Source: Chimonanthus salicifolius
Lineage: Eukaryota; Streptophyta; Magnoliopsida; Laurales; Calycanthaceae
Length of the DNA: 64,000 bases
Reading direction: 5' to 3'
Assembly: GCA_013350335.1 (NCBI GenBank)
Contig: CM023540.1
Span: 58,690,962-58,754,961, forward strand
Positions 37,309-50,374 of the stretch are shown here, in pieces. The first letter of the stretch is position 1. Every line of letters starts with the position of its first letter. The position numbers and the translations under genes were made by a program. Under the pieces are notes generated by a model. The model had not been told where the DNA came from. It saw only the letters and a list, made by a program, of their open reading frames with translations, and did not search any database.

Positions 37309-40300
37309 ACTTATCAACCCAACAAGAAGTTCAGATCGAACTTCAGCAGACCCTCGCCGTCTGTTGGATCTACTGGGGGCTTTCGTCCCAATCAGCCCTC
37401 CCAATCTGTAGCAGTCACTCAAGCTTCTAAAGGAATGAGCACCTGCTTCCACTGTGACCAACTGGGTCACTTTAAGAAAGATTGTCCCAAACTCAATAGG
37501 CTTTCATACTCCAGAGGATCGTCTCGTCCTCCAGTCTGACTGGTTAACTCCAGAGGAGGCAGGAGATATAATCGGGCGAGATTGGCACCCAACCCTGCTG
37601 GAGTTGGGCGATTATTTACTTTAACTTCTCCAGAAGATGAGGATCATGCGGTGATAAAAGTATGGCGGTAGTGAGCAGTTCTTATGCATATGCACTATTT
37701 GATTTTGGAGCTTCACACTCCTTCATAGCTGTATCATTTATTACTGCTACCAGTACATTAGTTCAAAGATTAGCCACAACACTTACAATTGTGTCCCCTG
37801 TCGGAGACTCGGCATTGGGACTTATATGCGCGGCAGTTAACACTGAATTAGCTGGACTTAGATTTAAGTTCAATTATCTGGTGCTTGATATGTCTGAGTA
37901 TGACATAATATTCGGCATGGATTGGTTGGCTAAGTTCCAGGCCAACATTGACTGTTATCGCCGAAGAGTGACATTTTGGTCACCCGAAGGGAAGCAATAT
38001 GTGGTTCGTACAGACAAACAAAGTGGATTGCAGGAAGGGTTGAACCACGTGGTATTGAATAATATCACCATAAATAAAGCTCCAATTACTGAACTTCCGG
38101 CAATTGTAAAAGAATTTGCGGATGTGTTTCCAAAGGAACTCCCGGGTTTACCGCATATGAGGGAGATCAACTTCGAGATCAAGTTATATCCTGGTACTTC
38201 ACCAGTATCTCTACCACACTATAGGATGGCACCAGCAGAGATGTCGGAGCTAAAGAAGCAGATCGATGAGCTGCCTAGGCTGGGATGCATCCGACACAGC
38301 ACATCGTCAGTGGAGAGCTCCAGTGTTGTTTGTAAAGAAGAAGGATGGCTCACTTCGGATGTGTGTGCATTATCGGAAGTTGAATCAGTTAACAGTCCGG
38401 AACAAGTACCCTCTACCCAGGATCAATGATTTATTCGATCAACTGAGGGGTTCTAGCCATTTTTCAAAAATTGATTTGATGCCTGGTTATCATCAAATAC
38501 GGGTTAGGGAGGAAGATATAGAGAAGACAGCCTTCCAGACGCGGTATGGACTATACGAGTTTGTAGTCATGCCATTTGGACTCACAAATGCGCCGGCGGT
38601 GTTCATGGACTTAATGAATCGGATCTTCCGTCCATATTTGGATCAGTTTGTAATCCTATTCATTGACGATATTCTGATCTATTCCAAGAGTCAAGAAGAA
38701 CATGTAGAGCACTTACGGATAGTTTTGAATACTTTACGGCAGAATAAGCTGTATGCCAAAGCCAGTAAGTGTGAGTTCTGGCTATCTCAAGTAAATTTCT
38801 TGGGACATGTTATATCCGAGGAAGGTATAGCCGTGGATCCGGCTAAGGTGGTGGCTGTGAAAGACTGGAAAGCGCCAAAGAATGTAACCTAAATCCGCAG
38901 TTTCTTAGGATTGGCAGGTTATTATCGGAAATTTATCATCGATTTTTCCAAAATAGCGGCTCCATTGACTCGACTCACACAGAAAGGAGTCAAGTATGAG
39001 TGGACAAATTTGTGTAATCAAAGGTTTGAAGAGCTGAAGACAAGACTTACCACTGCCCCTATTTTAATTTTGTAGGAAAAGGGCAAAGGATATGAAGTAC
39101 AATGCGATGCTTCAGGAGAGGGACTAGGGTGTTCACTCATGCAACGTCATCATGTGGTGGCTTATGGATCAAGGCAATTGAAGGTGCATGAACGCCTTTA
39201 TCCCACACATGATCTGGAGCTAGCTGTAGTGGTCTTCGCTCTTAAAAGTTGGAGACACTACTTCAACGGCGAAAAATTTGAGGTATTTTCTGATCATAAG
39301 AGTTTAAAATATTTATTTGATCAGAAGGAGCTCAATCTAAGGCAGAGTAGATGGATGGAGTATCTGGCGGATTATGAGTTCGAACTTCAATACCATCCAG
39401 GCAAGGCGAATAAGGTGGCGGATGCCCTCAGCCGCCTATCACATGCATCGATAGCATGCTTGATCAGAACAGAGTGGGAGATGTTGCACACCATTCGAGA
39501 GTTTAATCTTTATATCAACAACCGTGGGAGTATGTATACTTTAATCATACAATCCAATATAGTCACCAAGATTGAACAAGAACAAAGAGCAGACTCGAAA
39601 ATGGAGGAAATATGGGCCATGATGTCCACTGGCGTAGACATACCGGAATGGGAATTACGACCAGGACAAAGTCTTTTATTCCGGGGAAGAGTATACGTGC
39701 CAAAGAGTTGTAGGAAAGAGCTACTGATTGAGGCACAGCAATCTAAGCTCTCCATCCATCCGGGCAGCACCAAAATGTACCATGATCTAAAGAGGCATTA
39801 TTGGTGGCATGGACTAAAAAGGGATGTGGCGGAATTCGTGGCACATTGTCTAACTTGTCAGCAAGTAAAGACTGAACATCAAAAACCACCAAAGTTACTC
39901 AAACCTTTAGCAGTGCCAGAATGGAAATGGGAGCATATTTCCATGGACTTTGTGACGGGGTTGCCAAGATCCTCAAAGGGCAATGACGCCATATGGGTCG
40001 TAGTCGACCCGTTGACCAAGTCTGCACATTTCATTCCTATCAAGATGACGGATTCATCTGAGATGTTGGGTCGGTGGGATATTAAAGAGATCATTCGGCT
40101 ACATGGCATTCCCCGAACGATAGTATCGGACAGAGATGGCCATTTTACCGGCAGAGTATGGCAAAACATGTAGTCAGCCATGGGGACAAATTTATTGACT
40201 AGCACCGCTTTTCATCCACAGACTGATGGACAGTCAGAAAGGACGATTCAAACCTTGGAAGACATCCTGAGAGCATACATGTTAGATTTCAAGGGTGGAT

Positions 40301-40983
40301 GGGAGGACCACTTGTCACTGGTGGAGTTCTCGTATAACAACAGCTATCAGGCAAGCCTTCAGATGGCTCCATACGAGGTCTTATATGGTAGACTGTGTAG
40401 GTCGCCAGTGTGTTTGACAGAGACTGGAGAGCCTGCATTTATTGGACCGGAACTAGTCGCAGAGACTACCGTACAAATTAAGTTGATACGTCAACACTTA
40501 TTGACTGCACAGAGTCGGCAAAAGAGCTATGCTGACAAAAGGAGAAGATTTCTAGAATTTGAAGTGGGAGACATGGTATTCTTAAAGGTCTCGCCACGGA
40601 AAGGACACATGAGGTTTGGCAAGAAAGGAAAACTGTCACCAAGATTTGTGGGACCGTTTTCCATCATGAGAAGAGTGGGGGATGTGTCTTATCAGATAGC
40701 ACTCCCTTCACAATTAGCAGCTCTACATGATGCGTTTCACGTGTCAATGCTAAGGAAGTATAATCCGGATCCGTCCCATGTTTTGAATGTCCAGGTTATT
40801 GAAGTGCAAAGCGACGTGACGTACGTCGAGAAGCCGGTCAGGATAGTGAAGACCGAACAAAGGGTGTTGCGAAACAGAGTGATTCAGTTCGTAAAAGTGG
40901 TGTGGGACCGACATGGTGATGAAGAGGCCACATGGGAACTTGAATCGGAGATGAGAACAGCTCACCCCGAATTATTTATGTAA
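37309..40983 (+). pseudogene. Inverted chromovirus gag-pol (zinc knuckle to chromodomain)
   Basis: Plus-strand order: gag tail with CX2CX4HX4C zinc knuckle (CFHCDQLGHFKKDC, 37444-37485); protease with ALFDFGASHSFIA (37662 on), where the usual D-S/T-G triad reads D-F-G; RT with [14 protein letters not shown] and [13 protein letters not shown] (38266-38892); RNase H (39100-39420); integrase with HHCC zinc site (WWHGLKR to CLTCQQVK), DDE residues and a chromodomain tail (40800-40983). Lesions: stop after the knuckle (37537-37539), frameshift near 38310, stops at 38890, 39073 and 40171. The 5' half of gag is absent. It runs opposite to the LTRs that enclose it. Confidence 0.9.
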
Positions 40984-41046
40984 TTTACTTTGGGAACCCT
41001 ACTTTGCTTGATTTTCGGGACGAAAATTTTAAAAAGAGGGTTATAT

Positions 41047-41952
41047 TGTAACACCCCAATTTTTCAATGAAATGGATAATTATGAAAATACCCCTGGTTT
41101 GTTAAATTAAATGTTTGTAATGTTAAATAAGGAAAAGGTGGGGCCCATTGCTCAAATTAAGATCATATGAGCACATTATAATAATATACAACAATTGGGT
41201 CGAAAATGGCTAAATGGGTCAAAGGGCCCAATTGGGACTCAATGGGTCATAAGGGATTATTTGACCATTGGGTGAGCTCAATTTAAATGGGGTTAAGCTC
41301 AATTGATTGGAAATCAAGTGGAGTAAAAATGGGTAGGCTTGATGCACAAGTGAAAACTATTTAAAAATGGCAAAATCAGCCCATTAATGGGTCATGTTGT
41401 CAAAATGGGTCAAGGGGCTGATTGGGGACCCAATGGGGTCGGGTTGACCAAGTTGACCACGGATGATCGTGTGGGCCCTCAATTGAACTCAAGTATGAGT
41501 TAGTGCAGCTCGAGCTAGACTAATTTGGATTGAGTTTGAATTAAGTAATGAGGGGACTCAATTGTAATTAATGTATGGTATTTAATGTGGTGAGTTAAGC
41601 CATTGAGTTAGGTAAGTCAAGATGGGAATCAATTGGGCTGTAAATCAGTGAGTTGAGTGGGAATGTGAGAAGGTGGCTCGGTCATAAATCACCAAAACAA
41701 GTCCCACACGATGGGGACTTGTTGTAGGGATTTCAATGATAAATTTTAAATGAAATGCATGGGAATTGGAGGTGATGCTTGGGGAGTTGAGAGGCTGCAA
41801 AGGCAGGTGCCAAGGGGTGCATTGGATGGCACCCAAGACCCATCGTTTTTGACAAGAAGTGATGAGGGAATGGAGGGGTCTTGGGGGCTGAAGTACAAAA
41901 GGGAAAGACCACCATTGTTGGCTGATTTTCACATTGAAAATCCAAAGAAGTC

Positions 41953-41987
<35 letters not shown>

Positions 41988-42001
41988 AACTCGTTTTCTA
42001 T
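41047..42001 (+). mobile_element. Truncated LTR of the inverted chromovirus copy
   Basis: It starts TGTAACACCCC 64 bp after the chromodomain stop, the normal position for a 3' LTR, and follows the LTR A/B sequence (read on their minus strand) for about 955 bp to the (CT)n tract and 'ctccaaactcg'. It ends where LTR B's primer binding site begins. Its first 100 bp ('cccctggtttgttaaattaaa') match LTR C (50090-50185) better than A or B. Confidence 0.85.
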
Positions 42002-42002
42002 A

Positions 42003-42011
42003 CTGATACCA
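42003..42011 (-). other. Primer binding site remnant of the A/B element
   Basis: On the minus strand TGGTATCAG follows the LTR B end after two bases. This is the first nine bases of the tRNA-iMet primer binding site. The expected continuation AGC is replaced by the inverted block. Confidence 0.75.
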
Positions 42012-42013
42012 AC

Positions 42014-45000
42014 TATAACGCTCTGCCCTCTCCGAGAAATCAGAGTCTAATTTTTTTTTTAATAATAGAATAACACCGAAAGAGAGCAGGCAGCGTCACG
42101 ACGCGAGTTAAGTTCGGACTACCGAAGTCCGACCCTTAACTGGCCACCCGTGTGTGCGTGGACTAAACCCATGATAATAAACCACACATGGAAATATACA
42201 ATGACTTGCAGAATAAGCTAGACTAACTGCGGAAATAGATTGAATAGATAGCAAGTGCCAGTCTCAATTAATAAATAACATAAACCAACCATCCATTATT
42301 AATATCCGAAACAAACCATAGCAAGGTATCAACTTATTACATGTCCACAAAATATAACTAAAAGACTGTAATAAAGAAATTCTAATCAACAATCAAATGC
42401 TTAGGCTTGGCTCCCCTCCTGGTCATCGACCTTCTCTTTCCTTTTCCTTGTACCTGCATTCTCTTCTAAGGATAGAATTAGGGCGTTAGACCAATGCGCC
42501 CAGTAGGTTCCTGATCAGGGTTACCACATGGTTAGCTTATAAAACATGCATATGTATCATAGTACATAATAATCAATAAAACATCTGAAAACGAATGCTA
42601 CGCATATGCACATGTAATGAGTCCTACCCATCATAAGTCTACATAGCCATTATCTCAAGAAACTCTTACGTCAAGATATTCCGGAGTAGTCCTCATTTCC
42701 TCCGGATGGGTAAGCTAGAGTAATCCACATTTCCACTGGGTATGGTGCTTATGTCAAGTTAATCCAGAGAAATCCACATTTCTTCTCGATAGGATACTTA
42801 TCATTATATTGTTCCATTCCCATCACCCCATGCCATGCATGAGATGTCAATACATTGCATATCATTTGTAAATACATAGCTCATCATGCAAAACCACAAT
42901 TGAAACATAATAACAAATACAACATATCTCATAAAAAACATGATAAAACCAAATCATATTTGTGGTTACAAGTAGGTAGGGAAACCTACTGAAGATTCAC
43001 TTCAGTGTTCGATCTTTCTTTAGCGTCACTTACTCACGACTTGCCCGCCGTTCACTTCCGTCACCTTGTCCATATAACAATAAGTAAATCATACTATCCT
43101 TTAATTATTCATTCACATTTAAGACCCAAAACATCTTGTGAGGTTCGGCCATGCCCATGGCCGAACATCACTAACTTACGATTTAACCTCCTTTTTCATT
43201 TAATCTATTCTTAAATACTTAACCCTTTAAATATGTCTTGGTAGGGTTCGACCATACACCATGGCCGAACCATACCACCTTGGTTTAACCCTTCTTTCAT
43301 GTCCTTTTAAACTTTCTCTATCCATATTTACATTATCACCCATATTTACAGCTTTGCCACTAGGCTAAGCCATATCAAAACCATTGTCATTTCTATGGGG
43401 TTTGGCCCTATAGATGGCCGAACCTTGTAATCCCTTTTATCCATCACCAAATGGTTCTCCATTGGGATATTTTAAACCCTTTATAAAATCATGGAAACAA
43501 TAACAAATACTACCCATAAACTTAATCCATTTAAACCATACCATGGTCCATGGGGTTCGGCCATACCCATGGCCGAACCCTATGGTTCACTTGGTTCAAT
43601 ATTCACCATGATTACTCATGGTTTTAACATGCTAATTCAACCATAAACATTACATGGTTCAGCCATATATTGACCAACCAAAAATAGTAAACATAAATTC
43701 ATTTAATTCCCATAAGAACACCATAATCTAATATGGTTTTTATCTCACAAAGTCATCAAATACTTTCATACCATTTCATGGGGTTCGGCCATCCCAATTG
43801 GCCAAACCTCATGGCCTGTGATTTAGACCCCTTTTGTCAAATAATTAGCTTTATTTAAAACACGTAAACCTCTCCACAATTGATATGATTTCCATCTCTT
43901 GAAAGCCCTACTAATCATCAAATACTTTCATGGGGTTCGGCCATGCAAGGTGGCCGAACCCTATGTCCATGTCTTGGTCCTCATAAACATGTTTTAGGTC
44001 TCATTTAAACATGTAATAATCAGTATAATGTTACCGGGTCTTTACCTCTCAAAACCATCCAAATCAGTCCATCACTTTGCATGGTTTCCATTTTATAAAG
44101 ACTCAATCCAAATGATCATAACATTTCATGGGGTTCGGCCATCCAAGATGGCCGAGCCCAATGGTCCATTTTATCAATTTATATTCATGGTTTAGACCCA
44201 TGATACCTTCAGTCCTTCATGACATTCAAGTCCATGTTTTAACCCTCTTTAAAACATGCATTTTAAGTCTTAAAGAAACATCTAAAACAGTCCACAAATT
44301 GCATGGTTTCTATGTTTCAAAGACATCAAAACCAACCAATTATTTACATGGGGTTTGGCCCTCCAAGGTGGCCGAACCCAATGATCCCTTTTACAACTTT
44401 TGAAACCTCTATCACTCAAGGTTTAAACCTTGATGCATTCGGCCATACCCATGGCCCAATACATGCTCCATTTGTTCCATGTTATTAAACCAAAATAACA
44501 CATAAACACTTACCAAGCTTCCTTTGCCTATGATCCTTGCCTTCTCCCCTCTTGTTTCTTTCTTTCTTCCTTAATCCTTTGCTGGTTTATCCTTGATCAA
44601 TTGGTGCAAACACCTCTGCTGGTTCAGTCTAGAAAACGAGTTTGGAGAGAGAGAGAGAGAGATGGGACTTCTTTGGATTTTTAATGTGAAAATCGGCCAA
44701 CAATGGTGGTCTTTCCCTTTTGTACTTCAGCCCCCAAGACCCCTCCATTCCCTCATCACTTCTTGTCAAAAACGATGGGTCTTGGGTGCCATCCAATGCA
44801 CCCCTTGGCACCTGCCTATGTAGCCTCTCAACTCCCAAAGCATCACCTCCAATTCCCATGCATTTCATTTAAAATTTATCATTGAAATCCCCACAACAAG
44901 TCCCCAACGTGTGGGACTTGTTTTGGTGATTTATGACCAAGCCACCTTCTCACATTCCCACTCAACTCACTGATTTACAGCCCAATTGATTCCCATCTTG

Positions 45001-45591
45001 ACTTACCTAACTCAATGGCTTAACTCACCACATTAAATACCATACATTAATTACAATTGAGTCCACTCATTACTTAATTCAAACTCAATCCAAATCAGTC
45101 CAACTCGAGCTGTACTAAATCATACTTGAGTTCAATTGAGGGCCTACACGGTCATCCGTGGTCAACTTGGTCAACCCGACCCATTGGGTCTCCAATTTGC
45201 CCCTTGACCCGTTTTGACAACATGACCCATTAATGGGCTCATTTTGCCATTTTTAAATAGTTTTCACTTGTGCATCAAGCCTACCCATTTTTGCTCCACT
45301 TGATTTCCAATCAATTGAGCTTAACCCCATTTAAATTGAGCTCACCCAATGGTCAAATAATCCCTTATGACCCATTTGGTCCCAATTGGGCCCTTTGACC
45401 CATTAGCCATTTTCGACCCAATTGTTGTATATTATCCGTCCAATCAAATTTGACATTTATAATGTGCTCATATGATCTTAATTTGAGCAATGGGCCCCAC
45501 CTTTTCCTTATTTAACATCATAATTAATAAATTCACCAATCGAGGGGCATTTTCGTAATTATCCATCTTATTGAGAAATTGGGGTGTTACA
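42014..45591 (-). mobile_element. LTR B (5' LTR of the A/B element)
   Basis: 3578 bp, matching LTR A almost throughout. The plus-strand left terminus is TATAACGCTC, with G to A at the second base of the usual TG. It contains nine GTTCGGCCAT palindromes and a shorter (GA)n tract (44645-44662). Non-coding. Confidence 0.9.
43142..44459. repeat. Palindrome array GGTTCGGCCAT...ATGGCCGAACC in LTR B
   Basis: Nine members: 43142-43166, 43243-43271, 43397-43424, 43552-43580, 43780-43808, 43932-43961, 44130-44159, 44350-44379, 44435-44459. The one at 44130 has no counterpart in LTR A. Confidence 0.9.
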
Positions 45592-46435
45592 GGAGAGAGA
45601 AGAGAAGATGGAATCTCTTTGCTCTCAATGGAGACAGGATCGGCCAAAGGTGTGAAGTGCCCCCTTGGTGGTGTCTCCTTGAAATCAGTCCAAACTCATT
45701 ACAATCCCTTCCTTTCTTGTTCTTCAGCAACTTCTAAGTCTAGAGATAAAAATTGAGAGAGAGAGAGATGAAAATCTCCTTGTTTTTCAATGGAAAATTC
45801 GACCAAGGGGTGGGGTGTGCCCCTTCGTTGGCATCCCTTTGTAACAGCCCAAAAACTCTCCATCTCCCCTCATAATGTTTTCTTTGACCAATGAGTCCCT
45901 TGGCTTAACCAAGGAGACTTGGCTTCAATCAAGACACCCCTTGAGCTCCCAACGTATGCACCTTGGGTTTGTGCCTTTTGGGTTTCATCCTTTGAGATGG
46001 AAACCCTCCATCTCCCACTTGACTCACTAAGAAGTCTCCTCCACTTCCATGCAACTTGGTTCAACTCAATTTAATTATTTGAACTCATTTCTCACTTAAC
46101 TCAAGTAATTTAATTTCCAACTCAACACAATTCAACTTCACCTTTGAGCTCACCCATCGTTGACCAAGTCAACCATGGCATGGTTGACTATGCACCATGC
46201 ACCATTTAGCACTCGGGTCCCACCTTGGCCATTTCATTTACATGCCACCTCACTTGATGAGGTGGATTTACACTTGGATCTTAATTGGGTATTTTGACCC
46301 AATTACATTGGCCTTACCCAATTATTTACAAATCAGCTCATCATGACCCATTGGGTCCCCATTGAGCAATTGACCCATTTATTTTCAATTCACCCTTATC
46401 CATGACCCATTGGGTCTTAATTGGGTAATTGACTC
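45592..46435 (-). mobile_element. LTR H, right part
   Basis: Continues LTR H after the A/B insertion, with the second GGAGA at 45592-45596, and matches the 1-829 fragment. It is cut at 46435 by LTR C inside a 'ttgggtaattgac' repeat. The last bases (gactc) would be the target duplication of element C. Non-coding. Confidence 0.8.
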
Positions 46436-47103
46436 TGTAACGCCCCGCCCTCTCCGAGAAATCAGAGTCTAATTTTTTTTTTTTAAAAAAAATAATGGAA
46501 TAACCTCGAAAGAGAGTGGATGAGGTCACGACGCGAGCTAAATCCGGACTACCCAAAGTCCGAACCTTAACTGGCCACCCATGTATGCGTGGACTAAATC
46601 CACGATAACAAACCACACATGGAACTAAACAGTGACATGCGGAATAAACTAGACTAACTGCGGAATTATATTGAACAGATAGCAAGTACAAGTCATACTT
46701 ATCAGTTTACTTAAACCAAATTAAGATTCGTCAATGCATACTCAAACCATAGCAAATAACTACAATATTACATGTCTAAAATAAAGTATTCAAATAACAA
46801 CAATTATAAATCCATTCCAGCATTCAAGCATTTACGCTTGGCTCCCCTCCTTATCATCAATCTTCTCTGTTCCTTTCCTTTTACCTGCATTCTCCTCTGA
46901 GGATAGAAGTAGGGCGTTAGATCAACGCGCCCAGTAGGTTCCCGATCAGGGCTACCATAAGGTTAGCTTATAAATCATGCATATAACAAATGTCTGATTA
47001 TCAAAAACATATAAGACGATGCTATGTATGTATGCAAATGTAATGAGCCCCACCCCATCACACATACATATAGCCATCACTTGACGTGTCTCATATCAAC
47101 CTA

Positions 47104-47395
47104 TTAATTCTCCTGGCAGGACTTTCACCACCTAAGGACGCCCCACAGTTGCATCACGGGCATACCGACGGAGTGTGGGCTTCTGTGTTACATAATCATC
47201 AGATAATTCTCCTGGCAGGATTTTCACCGCCTAAAGAGGCCCCACAATTGCATCACGGGCATACCGACGGAGTGTGGGCTCCGGTGTTTCATAATCATCA
47301 GATAATTCTCCTGGCGGGATTTTCACTGCCTAAGGAGGCCCCACAGTTGCATCACGGGCATACCGACGGAGTGTGGGCTCCGGTTTCCACAATCA
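47104..47395. repeat. Three-copy tandem repeat of about 95-105 bp in LTR C
   Basis: Units contain 'taattctcctggc.ggattttcac', 'cccaca.ttgcatcacggg' and 'cataccgacggagtgtgggc'. Within each unit CCCACA can pair with TGTGGG across a 26-base loop. Confidence 0.9.
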
Positions 47396-47691
47396 TCATC
47401 CCATGTCCATGCATGAGATGCCAATGTACATATAAAACATGTAAATAATATCCATCATTCAAAACCAATAAAATAAACAAGAGTCTCATAAAAACCAGGA
47501 TAAAACTGTGGTTACAAGTACGTAGGAAACCTACTGAAGATTCACTTCAGTGTTTGATCTTTCTTAATCGTCAGCCGTTCACGACTCGTACGCCGTTCTT
47601 GCAAGTCTCGATACCTTATTTTCATACCAGCAAATTAAACATTCATTATGTAATTCCAACTTGGTCTAAGTCCCGAAAAAATGCACTATGT

Positions 47692-49075
47692 GGGGTTCGG
47701 CCATACCCATGGCCGAACTTCACCTATTTATCCTTTGGTCTCTCATTCGTTTTAATCCTTATTAAGCATCAAATTCTACAAAATACCTTGGTAGGGTTCG
47801 GCCATACAGCATGGCCGAACCATACCCATTTGTTTTGGGTCCATACAACCATACCTATTATCATTCCACCTTTGATCATATAAATCATTCTTTCCCATAT
47901 TTTAATCACAAAATCGGCTACATAATAAGGCCACAAAAGACCCTTAGTGGGGTTCGGCCATACCACATGGCCAAACCTCACCAATCTGATTCTTGTCCCC
48001 ACTTTTCATCTTATCCATGATTAATCAGCTTGATATTAAGTCCATACCTAAACCTAGGTAATTCTTAAATCAAAAGTATAAAACACATCATAGTTTCCAA
48101 TGGAATTCAATCCAAGCTTTTCACCCAAAAACAGCCCATGGGGTTTGGCCATACACATGGCCGAACCCAATGGTTCTCTTGATTTAATTATATAATCAAC
48201 TATCCCTGATTTAAATCAATAACTTAACCCTAACATTGACATGGTTCAGCCATATATTGGCCAACCAATAACAGCAAATTAATCTTCATCAAATCACATA
48301 AAAACTTCATAAGGTGATCCATTGGGTTCGGCCATTCACATGGCCGAACCTTATGGTTCTTTTGATGCGACTTTCCCAATAATTCCATATAATTTATCTA
48401 CTGTATCTTAGCCATAAAACAACAAGGTTTAACCAACCATTGCCGATCCCATTTAGTTTACTAATTCCATTTACAATCCTTTACAAAATCTTCACATATG
48501 GTATGGTTTTTATTCCCCAAAAACCATACCACTCCCAATTATTTCCATGGGATTCGGCCATCCCAAGTGGCCGAACTCCATGTTCTAAACTTCCATCCTT
48601 TAAACCTTATCAACACACTTTACATCCTTACTTAATTCGGCCACAAAGTGACCCAATTAACATGTGTAAAAATCACCATGGCTTGACATGGTTTTTGACC
48701 TTTAAGAACATCAAACAAATCCACACTTTTTCATGGGGTTCGGCCAACCAAGATGGCCGAACCCAATGACATACTTTTTATCCTTTTAAGCCATCTAATC
48801 CAAGGCTAAATTCCCTGATGTAATCAGTCAATCCATAGCCCAACATATGACACTCAAAACCATGATTTTAGAACTTTGCAAAACATGTAAATAATCTAGC
48901 TTAGTATCAAAAGCAGTCCATGGTTTTGTCCTACAAAAACCATCCAATTTAACCCATTCTTTTCATGGGGTTTGGCCATCCCCAATGGCCGAACCTAATG
49001 ATCAAATTTTCATCTTATTTATGAACTTCCATCTAAGGTCTAATCCTTGATGCATTCGGCCAAATGATAGCCCAA
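47692..49075. repeat. Palindrome array GGTTCGGCCAT...ATGGCCGAACC in LTR C
   Basis: Members at 47692-47718, 47793-47821, 47949-47977, 48140-48168, 48323-48350, 48549-48576, 48735-48764 and 48967-48995, plus a degenerate one near 49050-49075. Spacing is 100-230 bp. Confidence 0.88.
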
Positions 49076-50185
49076 ATCATACCCTTTTCTTACAACTTGT
49101 TTAACTTGAACACTTAAGAAAATCTTACCAATTACCTTTGCTCCTTCCCTCTTGCTTCCTTTCTTTCCTTCTTCCTTAATCCCTTGCCTGAAATGGTGCT
49201 TGATTTTGTGGTGAAACACAGCAACTGGTTCGGCCAAGAGATGGTGTTCTTTAGAGGGGAAGAGGGATGAATTTCTAAGCTTTTCTTTAAGGTAAATTTG
49301 GCCCAATGGTGGTTGTTTATCCTTTTGTTAAATCAGCCAAGCCTCCCTCTTTAATCCCATTAATCCTTGGTAAAAACGATGGGGTATTGGGTGCCATCCA
49401 AGACACCCCTTCATTCCAAACGTTGCATCCTTTCATGTTTAACACATGCATCTCATGAGATGCATGATGCCGCCTAACCTTGGTGTCCCTTGGCTTTGCC
49501 AAGGCACCTCTTCATTCCAACGGCTAGGATTGGTTTGATTAGGAGTTGTGTGAGATTAGAACTCCTTTCCACTTCCTCTTGACTCACTTGACTCATGATC
49601 TTTTTATTCCAACTCAACTCATCCAACTCAACACATTTAATGCACCATATTTGAGTCAACTCTATTCTTAATTAAAACTTACTCCAAATCAGTCCAACTC
49701 AAGCTGAACTAACTCACACTTGAGTTCATTTGAGGGCCCACACGGTTAGCCGTGGTCAACTTGGTCAACCCGACCCATTGGGTCCCCAATCAGCCCCTTG
49801 ACCCGTTTTGACAACATGACCCATTAATGGGCTGATTTTGCCATTTTTAATTGGTTTTCACTTGTGCATCAAGCCTACCCAGTTTTGGTCCACTTGATTT
49901 CCAATCAATTTATCTTATCCCCATTAAATTTGGGCTCACCCAATGGTCTAATAAGCCCTTATGACCCATTGGGTCCAATTGGGCCCTTTGACCCATTTAG
50001 CCATGTTCGACCCAATTGATGTACATTACCCATCCAATCAAATTTGACATTTATAATGTGCTCATATGATCTTAATTTGAGCAATGGTTCCCACCATTTC
50101 CTTATTTCACATCACAAACGTTTAATTTAACAAACCAGGGGCATTTTCATAATTATCCATTTCATTGAAAAATTGGGGTGTAACA

Positions 50186-50374
50186 ATATAACCCTCTTTT
50201 TGAAATTTTCGTCCCGAAAATCGAGCGAAGTATGGTTCCCAAAGTAAATTACATAAATAATTCGGGGTGAGCTGTTCTCATCTCCGATTCAAGTTCCCAT
50301 GTGGCCTCTTCATCACCATGTTGGGCCCATATCTCTTTTACGAACTGAATCGCTCTATTTCGCAACACCCTCTG
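50186..50374 (-). pseudogene. Chromodomain end of chromovirus C pol
   Basis: The minus-strand reading gives the pol C-terminus homologous to 36265-36440 (LRNRAIQFVK...EEATWELESEMRTA type). It is separated from the rest of integrase at 53844 by solo LTR E. Confidence 0.8.

Larger units (their letters stand above)
32727..45591 (-). mobile_element. Chromovirus element A/B with inverted chimeric interior
   Basis: A 12,865-bp Ty3/gypsy element flanked by GGAGA duplications. On the minus strand the order is: 5' LTR (B, 45591-42014), primer binding site (42011-42003), a plus-strand block of LTR start, integrase, RNase H, RT, protease and gag running backwards (42001 to about 37309), a 28-bp LTR patch, the C-terminal half of integrase in the proper direction (about 37280-36265), and the 3' LTR (A, 36264-32727). 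The integrase chromodomain tail (EEATWELESEMRTA) places it with Tekay/Del chromoviruses. No intact pol remains. Confidence 0.85.
46436..50185 (-). mobile_element. LTR C (3' LTR of chromovirus C)
   Basis: 3750 bp, TGTAACGCCCC...GGGGTGTAACA, of the same family as A/B but more diverged. It holds a three-copy tandem block (47104-47395) and eight or nine GTTCGGCCAT palindromes (47692-49075). The minus-strand pol tail follows directly on the right, so this is the 3' LTR of a minus-oriented element. Confidence 0.88.

Noticed and set aside
47086..47448. 120-residue ORF with three internal repeats
   Set aside because: It is the translation of the non-coding tandem repeat of LTR C.
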